From NCBI RefSeq assembly GCF_025370935.1, contig NC_133472.1, positions 43,429,517 to 43,493,516 on the forward strand: 64,000 nt of DNA, read 5' to 3'. Source of the stretch: Choristoneura fumiferana. Lineage: Eukaryota; Arthropoda; Insecta; Lepidoptera; Tortricidae. This document shows, in pieces, positions 11,501-25,600 of this stretch. The notes under the pieces are model-generated. The model worked only from the letters and a program-made list of their open reading frames with translations, was not told where the DNA came from and did not search any database. A program made the position numbers and the translations under genes. How positions within the stretch are numbered: position 1 is the first letter of the stretch; each line of letters begins with the position of its first letter.

Positions 11501-14500
11501 TGGAGAGTAAGACAGCCGGTGAAATTACTGGCCCTTGAGGTATCCCATCTTAGGCCTCTAGGTTGGCAACGCATCTGCAATACCCCTGGTGTTGGAGACA
11601 CACTTGCTCGTTTGCCATTCAGTTGAATAAAAATAAAATACATAAGTAAATTCCCTTGGGAATTCTGAAAAATTACTTCGACGTCTTGTACTGATTATTT
11701 GACAGGTTGACAAATTATTAATTATGACGAAACACTTATTGGAATCATCACGCGGGGTCATCCCTCTATGGTATGGTACCCTAATTTATTTTTTATTTTT
11801 TTACCACTTTGTCGTCGTAACATGTATATTCATGCCAAATTAGAGCTTTCTACGCTTACGACTAACGCTCTCTGAGCTGCGGACAGACAGACATGGCGAA
11901 ACTATACTAACGGTTCCTAGTTGACTAGGCAAACATAAAAAGATCCATGCAAATCCGGAAACTTGAGGTTACTTTTGCACAGAAGCAAACTGCGTCCCTT
12001 CTACATCATGTAAAGTAGTAAGTCACAAGTGTGTTGCACAAGCACTATATTATATTGGCTTGGCATTCTGATTGGAGTGGAAAAGTGATACACTGGTTTG
12101 TAATTTCGTGGCCGGGACGAGAGCACAGGGTCCGAAACATGGTCCATTAAAAATACTGCGGAGATGCCTCACAGAGGCAACGACGTGAGGTCACCACTAA
12201 TGATGTGCTGGAATTTCAAAAATAATATGGCTTTAGGCACTAATATTGTACCTATACCTATTACTGGTTATGTAAGAGAATAAAAAACCGGCCAAGAGCG
12301 TGTCGGACACGCCCGAAATAGGGATCCGTAGCCATTACGAAAAAAATAAGTAATATTTTTCTAAGGATTTCGTGTTTTATACGGAATCTTCCATAGTTCA
12401 GGTATATTTTATACCTTAGGCTGCTATTTAATCTTAAACTACTAATAATTTTCAAGAAAACTTAACCGTTATAGTTTTCCTTGTAAGTTTGATATACTTA
12501 CTACCATCCTGATTTTTTTCAAATTTTTCCACCCGTTTAGATTTTAGAGGGGGGGACGCTCGATTTTATTGAAAATTTGCACTTTAAAGTTGAATATTTT
12601 GCAAACAGATCACTAAATCGAAAAGTCGTTTTAGCAACCCCCTAATGGTTTTAAAAGACCTATCCAACAAAACCCCATACTGTAGGGTTGGATGAGAATA
12701 AAAAATTCACCCCCACTTTACGTCTATGGGAGGTACCCTAAAAAATTTTTTTTTTATTTTTTACTGTACCATTTTATCGGCATAGTATACATATCATACA
12801 TACATATATATCCGTGCAAAATTACAGCTTTCTAACATTGTTAGTCCCTGAGCAAGCAGACAGACAGACATGGCGAAACTATAAGGGTTCCGTTTTTGCC
12901 ATTTTGGCTCCGGAGCCCTAAAAAGAATAATTCCAAAATATCCTAACAACAGATTTCGCTATCTCTCATAATTTCTAACTTCTCCCTATTGTCCATTTTG
13001 AATTCATCATCATTAATAAGTAATAAAATAAATAAATAAATATCACGGGACAATTCACACCAATTGACCTAGTCCCAAAGTAAGCTTAGCAAAGCTTGTG
13101 TTAAGGGTACTAAGCAACGGATAAATATAATTATATAGATAGATACATACTTAAATACATATTATTCATCATTAGCCTACAGCAGTCCACTGCTGGTCAT
13201 AGGCCTCTTCCATGGCGCGCCACAACACTTAGTCTTCAGCTCCTCGCATCCATCCGCCGCCAGCGACCCTCTTAAAGTCGTCCGTCCACCATTGGAATTG
13301 ATCGCTCTGTATAGTAGAAAGTTCCTATTTATTTAGAGGAATATAAATCGCGGTATACATCTTCACACGGTACAGTCGAGTCCTTAACTTCTGAGCTAAA
13401 ATTCGATCAAAAATATCTGAACACGCATCTACGCCGTTAACATAGAGTCGTGTGGACGTATTTTTGATCAATCTTTGTTTAAAAATATATATAGAACTCG
13501 ACTGTTGGATGAAAACTTAAGTAAAGTATCGGTCGGACTATAATTCAAAAGCTGGGTGCAAGCCACAAATGTACTAACGCCATCTTTCGGCACGTCTCTA
13601 GTGGCTCGGTGACAACACACCTCACGTCGCCGCCTCGCTTTAGCTCTTATGTCTATTTCACATGAGGATAGAACAGTGAAAATAGGTGTTCAAATATAGG
13701 AGTCGGATAGGACAGTCCGCGAGTATGCACTGCTCTCACTTTCAGAGCAGTCTAGCCACAAGGCAGTAGCGAGAAAGGTCATGTTAGAGCAAATTGCCCC
13801 GAAATAAGTTTTTTTGTAAAAATTGCATTTTTAATACAGCTTTTTTTGCTGACTGTACTTGTATTGTCACCCAAATTACATTTGCATACCAAATTTCAAG
13901 TCGATGCCATTTAACCGTTGAAGAGTTAACCGTGTAAGATATTATGGCTGGTTGTACGTTGTTTTACAGAACAATTTTAATAGAATTTCGTTTAACAGAC
14001 ATTTTTTATCACATTATCGTTTCATAGAATAATCAATACGCAGAACACTTACTTCGAAGATATTTTAATCATCGATTTTTGTTACAAATATCAATTTTTG
14101 TTTAAGTAGATATTTATGTCATAAAATAACAAATCAAATATTCATTATTCTCATATTAGTTAGTTAATATAAAACTTATTTTGCTACCAAGAAAAACACG
14201 CAATTCGTTTTCTGATGTGGTTGCAGTTCTAACCTAACCTACTTTTCTCGTAGCGATTTCTAACCGATTCTAATATATTTTACCGAACTAACAATATTTG
14301 TTAAAAAACAATTTTACAATTTGATAAGTTTGATAAATAATAAAATGATATTATAAAATTCATTGAATAGTTTTTCTATTAAATGTGTTTCATTCAAGTC
14401 AATCGTTGTTGAAACAATAATATTCGAAGTAAAAATAAACATTTTCTGCGAAACGAAATTCTATGAAATTTCTGTCTGCGAAAGAAGGGAACACCCTTAT

Positions 14501-17500
14501 GGTTACATACGGAGAACAAGGGGCTGTCTATTGTTCTGGCTCACTGTTCTACCCAAGTGTGAAACTAGCATAAGGCTGCGTTACCAGCAAAGATGGATGC
14601 GTTGCGAGAAATTTTTGTGATGAACCAATAGCGCTTCATTTACTTACCTCGCTCCGCTGCGCTGTTTCCACTAGAGCTGCGATGATCGAGAATAGGTAAA
14701 TGAAGCATTTCTATTGGTTCATGACAAACGTCGTCGCACATCTCTACTAGAAACGCAGCGTCAGTCACTCCAGCTCAAAACCTACGCACACTACAACCAC
14801 CCGGCCTTCGAACCAGCTCCGACCGCACCGCACTTGTTCACAGTTGTTCTGTCCCCCCCATGTCTGTGCACGGAGCAGTCCCATTCCCCGTACACGGTGC
14901 ATCCGTACCCGTCGCCGGTGCGGCTGCAGCACGCGTTCCAGAATCAGAACAGCCCCAAGATGTTCCACCCCAAAGGGCTGAAACCGCACATTGTGAGTAC
15001 ACGCCGCTACGAGGTCCGTGACGGTATGCTACCTTTTCGCAGAAATATTTTTCCCAAATGTTTCATTTGCCAAACTGTTTCGTTTCCCGACAGTAAATTT
15101 TCTCCGAAATCTAAATTTTTCTCAGTGTATTTTCTTATGGTTTTATAGAACACAGTCGGTTAGGTTAGGTTTGTTTTATAAGGACGTCTTGTAGGCTTTT
15201 TTAAACCTCGATTTAAGGCTTAAACTGACAGTTCTTTTATGGATCTGACAGGACTTAAGACCACTTAAACCTAGATTAAAAAGCCTGCAACGAACGAACG
15301 AGGACGTAAAAGTTCCGAAAATAATATTATCGATTCAGAGGGAGTCGTGAGTTGAGAAATGAAACAGTTTGGCAAATGAAACATTTGGGAATAAGGTTTC
15401 TGCGAAAAGGCAGGGAACCGTCGGTGACACCATCAAACGGGTTGATTTAACGAATAATTTACGTCAATTACAATTTACCATGCAACATACGAGTATGGTA
15501 TTTTGAATGCTCATAAAAGGCTGTTTGGTGGTGTCAAACACCCTAATATTGTAAAAACACGCTACAACACTGTAAATAAGAATCAAGACGAAAGTACTTC
15601 CTGCGGCTCCGTATTTTGTGAATGTATTTCACGAATGCGTCCTTATAATTAGTCGCTGTCGGTACCTTCAGTCACGCACACATACATCTTGTTAGCACAA
15701 GCTTTAGTATTGCCGCACGATAATTTATTGTGGAGTGTCGCCTCTGACTCAGCAGGGCTACTACGAAACTCGAAGTTCGTGTCGTGCGTATACAATTTAA
15801 TACGAGAGCGAGAGGGACCGCACGACACGAACTTCGAGTTTCGTAGTAGCCCTGCTGAGTGAACAGTTTTTCTATTTTTTTTTTGTGGAAAAGTAAAAAT
15901 TGAGCAATTTGTCGGTTTTAAATCGTTACTTGCTGAATTTTATAAAAGTATCTACGAATATTTTACAATGAAAGTACCTACAGATCATAACTGTTCATCG
16001 TACTAATATTTCCAAGACTAAAAAAAACAATAATTACACTATAATACCTACCAATGGCGTGGCGTTGTACGAACTCCATTCCCAGCGGGATACTTATTAC
16101 ATGCCACCTATGATGACAAGTAGGTATGACAAAGCTGCGCACAATAACTTCGAGGAGTAGCAACGGAAGGCATACCTAACTTACGCTTTTCTCACTCTCC
16201 GGGTTGCTTAACGAAAATGTTCACTCCATGCTACTGATACCTACCTGTGTTACTAATAAGAGCACAGCCTGCGGGTGTGGGTGCAGAGCGCCTACTCCGA
16301 AATTCGAAAATCGAAGTTCGTATCGTACTGTCCCTCTCATTCTCGTATTAAATAGTATAAGCGTCAGAAAGATGGAACGACACGAACTGCGATTTTCGAA
16401 TTTCGGAGTGGCCCCGCTGGTGCAATCCTATGCACGCTTAGTTAGCGCTGCTTATACTATTGTCACAAAACACAGATAGTTCAGAAGTCAATCTCCATAC
16501 AAGTGCGCTCGAGCAACGCACACATAGACACTGCTCACGGACACGACATCTCGGACCGGTTGGGACCAGTGCGAGCGCGAGTGCCATCCGCTTGAGACAC
16601 GCGTCTGTGAACTTTTTTGTGCAGCAATGGAGCAACAAAAAAAAAGTTATTATAACTGTTCAGTGGACGGTAGTTTAAATTAAATAATCGTGAATTTCGC
16701 CAATAACGAAATCGTCGCAAGATATTTTCTGTGACAAATTTATAATATAACAATGACATTAAACTTAAAATATTTTAGTTATTAATTTATTTTTCCATTC
16801 TTCCCGTTTCATTCTCAACAATAAATCAAACAACTAGATAAGAGTGCCACTACCACGATAGTTTTTTGGTGCATAAGCCATAGTTGACAACCTTAGAGCG
16901 ACCGCCGAGCGTAGGTATGAAAAGCGAAGTACATACAGGAGATTGACTTCTGAACTATCTGTATTTTGTGCTATTGTTCAACAGGCGGCCACCCGCTCCG
17001 TGCAAACCGCGACAGCTAGCGTAGGCCCTTACTCGAAAGTGGGTCTTCCATTTCTTTGCCAAGTGTAGAAACGCTAAAAATAAAACGTCTTCCCAGGATG
17101 GCCGCGCATACAGCACACCCAACGACAGCCCCATACTGGGCCGGGCCTTGTGCCTCACGCCGCGCGGAAGCCCGGTACCGGGCCGCGTGTCCCACCTCAG
17201 CGACAAGTTCCAGGACTCGCTGACGCTCACTTCGGACACTGACGCTTTGGTCGCCAAGATCAGCGCCATGTTTCCGACTGTCAGCGAGACGCATATCAAG
17301 ATACTGTTGAAGAAGTAAGTATATGGCCGCGCATACAGCACACCTAACGACAGCCCCGTACTGGGCCGGGCCTTGTGCCTCACGGCGCTGGAGCCCGGTA
17401 CCGGGCCGCGTGTCCCACTTCAGCGACAAGTTCTATGACTCGCTGACGCTCACGTCAGACACATGACGCTTTGGTCGCCATGATCCCGACTGACTGTTAG

Positions 17501-19429
17501 CGGAGACGCATCAAGGTACTGTTGAAAAATTAAAGTATTGGTACATTCTACTTACGACAAATAATAAAGTCCAGTATACATACTTCTGTAGCTTTGGATG
17601 TATCGATCTTTTTGTAATTGACTGTACAATGTTATTTATACAATCGTGTCATGAGTTCTAATTTGAAATTTCCACAATGAGTTCCTGTGACCTGTGAATG
17701 TGACCATTCACACACAGGTTCTAATTTAAAAGGCTGTCATAATTTTGATTGTTTACTTTAAAACTTTTTTTTTTTTTTCAATTTGACATCTGCTCTTTAA
17801 AATATTTACCATATATTCTAAGCTTGTACCATTTTTAACACTCGCCTCGCTCATTGCACTCGTCAAGTTATAATTCTCTTCCAGGTACTACAACAGAGAA
17901 GCAGTAGTGATAAGCGCTCTTCAAGTAGAGAAGCATCCCATAACGACGCCAGGCCCACTCACGATGTCGCCCTGTGCTGCCGCGAGGATGCAGAAAGGCG
18001 TTATGGGGGTCTATTCGGCCCTGCAGCTGGCTAAGGGCATGTCGGGGTCCATACACTCGGCGCATCTCACGCCGCTCACCGGGACGCCCCATGGTAAGTC
18101 ACTTTATAGAAAAAAACAGCCAATGTGCTCGGTACTGGCCACGTATTGGCCCCATACTACGAGGTGCGAAATTCGGACTTCGAGATTCGTAGTAACCCCT
18201 CTGATACGAGTACGGTATTTGGCAATGAACTAAAAGCAATGGGGTGGAGTGGATGAAAATTTTAGAAAGAAAGAAAATACATTTATTCGGAACAGTGACA
18301 GAATAATTACATAGAATAAATAAATAAAATAAATATAATGGGACACTTGACACCAATTGACCTAGTCCCAAACTAAGCAAAGCTTGTACTATGGATACTA
18401 AGCAACGGATAAACATACTTATATAGATAAATACATACTTAAATACATATTAAACATCCAAGACCCGAGAACAAACATTCGTATTATTCATACAAATATC
18501 TGCCCCGGCCGGGATTCGAACCCAGGACCTTAAGCTTCGTAGTCAGGTTCTATAACCACTCGGCCATCCGGTCGTCCAAAACAACAAAACGTCAAAACGT
18601 CAGAAGTAAGACAAAGAGAACAACACAGTGTTACTGTTCACGAAACGGACCCACCTCAGCATAATGCCGGCTCAAGAGCTGGCGCTGGTCTTCCGGTGGG
18701 ACCGTGAGGCCGTCATTGCACGCTGCACGTGCGACCGGACCTCTCCGGGTTTCTTTCTTCTTTCTAGATAAAATATTGTATGCAACTGTACGTAATTGGG
18801 CCTGAAAACACTCATGTGACCCTATTCTAGTGTTTTAAGGAGCCCTATTACGATACAGTTGCATAAAATACTATTATCGATAGGAATAACCTTTCTACTT
18901 AACAGAAAAAAAATGTCATTCTTTTAGCATAGAAGCTCATGTCAGTTTCTATGGGCGTGTACATGAAAAACAGGGTCCGTATTTCCATGTCAAAACGATC
19001 GAGTCAAAGACGCATAAATTCTTTTTTAATGATTTTTTATTCTGGACTATGGAACAACCCGTAACCAACCGGACTGTCGTAATTTGGCGGTAAAGAAAAC
19101 TCTTTCATTTTTTAAATTAATTGATGCTACTTAAAAATCTGATATTTTTTTCTGTTAATTAGAAAGGTTATTCCTATCGATATAAAAAGTTTCCAGCGTT
19201 TTCCCCATTACTTTGCTCGCCTGCGACATTATGATAGCTGCTATGCAACAAATTTTGATGCAGCTCCGCCACCTCCACGCTGAAAGAACACACAAATCAC
19301 ACAAACCCAACTATCACCATTGTTATCTAATAGTTTAGTCTACAATATATTTATTCTAGGAAACTGGATCTCCATAACAAAATTCATCTGAAATCGTCCA
19401 ACCATCTCAACCTGAAAGACAGAGAAACG

Positions 19430-19492
<63 letters not shown>

Positions 19493-19589
19493 TCATACTC
19501 ACACACACTCACACACACTCACGCACGCACACACACACACAAATCCACACACTCACACTCACTCATACTCACACACACACTCACGCACG

Positions 19590-19638
<49 letters not shown>

Positions 19639-22600
19639 TTTCGTTTAGTATTAATTTAGTAGGATTTGGCAAGATAATAGATCCATGGTTACTCCTGACC
19701 TTCGGTTATAATCTAATTTGTACGGTATGACTCAATCGCCTATCGTTTATCAGTGTCGTTGTTGATAAAATATCCTGTAAGTTAAATTATATTAACATAA
19801 AAATGTTTTTGTTGGTTTGTTTGGTCGACTAACTCTTTAGATTACGAGACGCCAAAAAACCTTTTCACAGATTATTAAAACGACTTGCTTTATGCAAATG
19901 ATTTGTAAGTATCGTATGCGCTGCGAAGGCGTATATTCGTTTTTGTGGTTTTCACCCGCCGCTGTTATTTAAACGCACATGTGCGTTTGCGGCGGAAGAA
20001 TCCTGTCTGACAGACGGCAGGTGAATATACTTTCAATGAGGGCTTTCACAGCGACGATATATCGCTAGATGGCGTAAGTATCGTGAGATCCGTTTGACGT
20101 TTCAGTCTTGCTTACGATTGGCTCATTTAGTAGACCTCACTAAGATACTAACGCCATCTAGCGATATATCGTCGCTGTGAAAACCCTCATTAGATACCAC
20201 TGATTTATGCTCTCGAACTTACAATCTAACACTCGCATACCTACTACAAATAAAATAGTCATACATTTTGCATTTTGAACAGAATAGAATAGAATCAATT
20301 TATTTATTTTGATGACCTAGTGGTTTGAAAACCTGACTACGAAGCTTGAGGTCCCGGGTTCGATTCCCATGTCGGGGCAGTTTTGTATGAAAAATACGAA
20401 TGTTTGTTCTCGGGTCTTGGGTGTTTAATATGTATCTATCTATATAATTATATTTATCTGTTGCTTAGTACACATAACACAAGCTTTGCTAAGCTTACTT
20501 TGGGACTAGGTCAATGAGGGCTATCGCGAATGAATTCGCCACTAGAGGCGCTAGTGTAGCGTGAGGTCTCCGAAATATCAAATCTCATAGTTTTTGGGTG
20601 AGCTACGCGGTATTTATTTATAATTAGAATAATTTTGTGAGTATTTTGCAATATCTGAATTTAGTTATGGCAAATATGCGTTCCGGGCAATGAATGTTTG
20701 TGTTTTGAGACAGTTTTGTCTTTCGGAAACCTTTGTCCTCCCTTTTTTCCAAACAAAACGGGGACTATGCAATACTGTGGCATGCTCGATATTTTTATGG
20801 TACGGTTTTAAGGTGTATTAAATATGATTTTAATCTAAACTTTGTTTTCACGCCCGTAATAACAGACTTTGAAAGCCATACTTAAAAACCTCACGCAACA
20901 GTGCGCCATCTAGTGAGACAAAAAACGATAGCCCTCATTGGTGTGAATTGTCGCGTGATATTTATTTATGATATTTATTTATTTATTTGGTGTAAAAAAA
21001 AAGTAAATGAAATCTTAATCTAAATAATAATATAACAGTAGTTAACAGTGCACCAAAATGGAGGCTGCAAACCTTCCACTTTAATGCAGCGTCAATGAAA
21101 ACCACGATGTAAGTTTTGGGAATTCTCACGGGAGTTTAGTGAAATCTCGCAATTTCAGTTTCACTGTCAGATCTAAGGATTACGCATGCAAAGCCATGGC
21201 TAAAGGCTATAGTGATAAATATACTGTCAATGATTATGTCAGTTCTATATCAGTGGTTACCGGAGGACATCGTTAAAAATGGTTAACGAAAAGTACTTAC
21301 ACCAAACGATCGTGTTTTATCGAAATTATTATAAATTCCAATTCCACTGCGCACTGGGTAGGTAAATATTGTGGTGTAACTGTTAAACTTGTTCCATTTT
21401 TACGAGCTTTTATATAGTTTCACCTGTCCCGTTGTCTGTCTGTCTGTCTGTAATCAAATCTTGCAAGTTAAATTTGACCATCTTCCAGTAGTCAGATTGA
21501 CTTAAAATTTGGAATGCTTATGTAAATCGCGTGACAATACAATAATCTGATGACACCCTGGTAGTCCGGCCAGGATCGTCTCCGCAGGGCGGAACTCTTC
21601 AACGGTTAGTGGCATCGACTTGAAATTGGGTATGCAAATGCAGTTTGGGTGACAATGCAAGTACAGTCAACAAAAAGTACAGTCAGCAAAAAAGCTTGTG
21701 TTAAAAATTAAATTTTTACCAAAAACTTATTTTATGGACCCTACATGAAAGGGAAGGAAGCCGTGTAGGGTCCATTTATCTTTAGAATGTGATATATGCA
21801 TGCATATAAGTGAAAATAAAACTTCTACCATTCGTAGGTACTAGGCGAATAAAAACAATAAACTGCACCACTCTATAGTAGGTAATAACTAAGAATAAAA
21901 ATAATTAATTAATAACTAGAGTATATAATAAAACTAAAGTTTACCCGCGGCTTCGCACGCGTAAACTATTCGATCTGGCGGTTACAATTGAAATTTCGAG
22001 ATTTTACAAACTTCCCCCGGGAATACCCAAAATTTATATCATGGTCTCCATTGAGGTTGTATTAAGAACAACTGTCCAAAATTTCAAGACTCTAACCCCA
22101 GCGGTTGAAATTTCAAGACTTTATCCCTATCCCGTGGGAATATTGGGATAAAAAGTAGCGTATGTTTTATTAAAGAGGTCCAGCTACCTAAGTACCAAAT
22201 TTCATGACTCTAAGCCCATTGGTTGTTTTTTCGAGATGCTATCCCCATAGTGTTGTTTTAATCCAGGTTATGGACTAACTTTTTGCCAAATCTCATCCAA
22301 ATTAGTTCAGCGGTTTCAGCGTGAAAAAGTAACGAACATACTCACTCACTCACTCAAAAACTTTCGTATTTGTAATATTAGTAGGATAATGAACATGACA
22401 TTAGTAGCACAAAGGTTCCACCCTGGTACGTGGTTCAGTTTGGTCGACTGTACAGTAGGGATGGGTTATACTTGCTAAATCGCGTACCAGGGCTTAAAAG
22501 TACGTCCACCTTCTCATACCAGGTGCAGAAACTAGGTATCAAAATACTTTCAAAGTATTTCCTGTCCAACGCAACGAGTCGAATACTTCCTTGCAAGTTT

Positions 22601-25600
22601 AAATTAAACCTTGTTGTTATACAGATAAGATTCAAAATATTCCAATCAAGACGTTAAATACTTTGAAAGTATTTTATTTCACGTATAAGCACAATCTGAG
22701 CCTTATGTGTATGGATATAAGATATAATTTTGCATTTTGGAATTTTGACGTAGTAGTACCTACTTTGAAGGGACAGTATACTTTAATGGAAAAATACTTT
22801 CAAGTCTTGCAATTATATCGGGTCGGTACCTGGTTGGTATACTTGCAAAGAAATACCTGGTATCAAAACCTGGTAACGTAAATACGCACCATCTCTACTG
22901 TACAGTACATGTACAGGGCGTTCGCCTTTGCTCGCATTCAAATTCAAATTCAAATTCAAATGATTTATTCAGTAAATAGGCCGCAATGGGCACTTTTACA
23001 CGTCATTTTTTTAAACTACCAGCGCTTTCGGAAAGACCATCATTGCCAAGAAGAATTCGCCGCAAGAAACTTGGCAGAAAGTCATTTCTTCATAATAATA
23101 TAATTACAAATAAAATACTTAAAAACTACTAAAGAAAAAAAAATACAAAAAATAATAATAATAAAAATACAGGGATGTATGGGGTCCCTTAGTTACAATA
23201 CTAAACACTAACTATATCTAAACTATATCTACGTTCAGTGGAAGTGTAGAATGCTTCCACCGTCATAAATTTTAAAATAATAATGACAATAATTTATATC
23301 GAAAATACAAACTGAGACATGGATGCACAGAAAAACCAGAAAAAGAGACCAGCGCTGGGAATCGAACCCAGGTCCTCAGCAATCCGTGCTGCGTGCTATA
23401 ACCCCTACACCACCGCTGGACAGGAATTTAGACACGAATTTTTCCTATGCATACATATCTCAGGTTGCTTATTTCTACTACGCTACTTATGCAGCAGCAC
23501 TAGCGATATCTATGTTCCGCTCTCATCGAGAGACGTCACATTCTTTCGAAACCAACCGCTCACCCAGACAAGAGATGTCGCTACTAAGCAATCAAATTAT
23601 GATTGGTTATTTGGAGTCTTTTTGTATTTTTTATTTCAACTCCAAATTTGTTATTTTTACGGGTATCCCGTGAAATAACAAATTTGGAGTTGAAATAAAA
23701 AATACAAAAAGACTCCAAATAACCAATCATGACAATAATTTAGTTCTGAAATATACATTTCAGGTCAAGTAACCATTAAGCTTTTGCATTTCGAAGGCAA
23801 GTTCACGTCTGCCGCCCCCAAAGTTAGCTCACACGATTCCTTCCGGCAGGTTCGCCGTGCCTGCTCCGGCCGGCGTCCGGCGCGTCGAGCTACTACGGCG
23901 CGCGCTCGTCCACCGGCCAACCGGCCCGGCACCAGTCGCCCAAGATGAAGCTCAAGTAAGTCAAGACAAAAGTCAAAGAGCGAGACAGCATTAGTGCGTT
24001 ACGTTTAGCGGTAGTTCTACCAGCGTTTCAACCGCTTCCTGTGGCTTATCACTGAAAAAATGAGTCGGGTTTTTTTTTATTTGACTGGATGGCAAACGAG
24101 CAAGTGGGTCTCCTGATGGTAAGAGATCACCACCGCCCATAAACATCTGCAACACTAGGGGTATTGCAGATGCGTTGCCAACCTAGAGACCTGAGATGGG
24201 ATACGTCAAGTGCCAGTAATTACACCGGCTGTCTTACTCTCCACGCCAAACAGTGCAAGCACTGCTGCTTCACGGCAGGATTAGCGAGCAAGATGGTGGT
24301 AGCAATCCGGGCGGACCTTGCACAAGGTCCTACCACCTGCAAAAAAGGTCAAGGCTAACCAGGAATATAAAAAACCGGGCAGCACTTCTACATTTTATAT
24401 TGCAACATTCTTTACACTTACTTTACGGTACCTACCAGTCATATTGACAACGGTGTCGGTGATGTTATTTAGTGTAGTTTTTTCTATGGCAAATACTTTT
24501 ATGCATTGTGAATTATTTTGCTTCCAAGGCTATGGATAATTTTCGGCATTTTAACGCACAAAAACACAAAATAACACTAAAATACCACGCGCAAACAACG
24601 TTAAACTTTGACAGCAATATACAGATGACATTTGAATTTAGTGTTGCCAGTGCAAGAAATTAGTTCTATTGGTTCTCCGCAATATGGCAGAATTTTTATA
24701 ATTCTAGTCAGCCTTTATAATGGAAGGATTTCATAAAACGATATGATGTGAATGTGGCACAATTACTTCTATCTTAATTTTTTTGCTTACGGTCTCTCAT
24801 TTCTTCATTATATGCGACAGAAAACTGATAGCGGTTCAAACGCTCGTAGGACACCGTGCTTGTGGATATAGTCTCATACGAGTACTTTCAATACAAAGAA
24901 TATATTTTTGACTGAAACTTTGCTATGACGGGCGTGGTATGAGACGGTGTAATGGGTAGCGACCTTTAACCCCATATCCACTAAAAGTTAAGAGTTGTGA
25001 TAGTTTTAATTTAACCCTTAATAAGGCCCGGTGGAGGCGATTTAGCGAGCACTTGCATTGAGTTGGAAACTGAACCTTCCATCCATCCCAGCCTATATAC
25101 GTCCCACTGCTGGGGACCCATGACCCATGCATGGGGATACCAAATTTCAAGTCGATGCTATTAACCGTTGAAGAGTTCCGTCTACCTACTGATTCTAGAC
25201 TACCAGGATGTCACTACTAGATTATTGTATTGTCACGCGATTTACATAAGTATTCCAAATTTCAAGTCAATCTGACTACTGGAAGTTGATCAAATTTAAC
25301 TTGCAAGATTTGACTACAGACAGACAGACAACGGGACAGGTGAAACTAAATAAAAGCTTGTAAATTACGACTAGCTTTAAATAGTTATTTATGTGGCTGG
25401 TGCATAATGAGAGGCATTAAAGTACGAGTGTGGTTTTATGAAACGAAAGGCGAGTTTCATAATAAGATCACACGAGTGTTTTAATGCCTAATTATGTAAA
25501 GCTGCTTACATAACTTTATCTACATGCATATCATAAGTTTTCTATAATATGTTCAGAATTCAGATATGACCCTTATTTTTAAGTTAGTGTTTCTGATTAC

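Noticed and set aside
17016..17429. 137- and 142-codon minus-strand frames
   Set aside because: Antisense to exon 3 and its decayed copy; the repeated KWDTRPGTG-like text only reflects the duplication.
18480..18577. Possible tRNA gene (minus strand)
   Set aside because: A and B boxes are good, but the sequence is continuous with the SINE-2 body and tail and recurs at 20311, so it is a SINE head.
19431..19634. CRISPR-like or satellite array
   Set aside because: It is a simple (AC)n microsatellite without spacers, in a eukaryotic genome.
23319..23678. Open frames MDAQKNQKKRPALGIEPRSS (also at 60643)
   Set aside because: They read antisense through the tRNA-like part of the HR retroposon and exist only in its copies; the GIEPR string is the translated complement of a B box.
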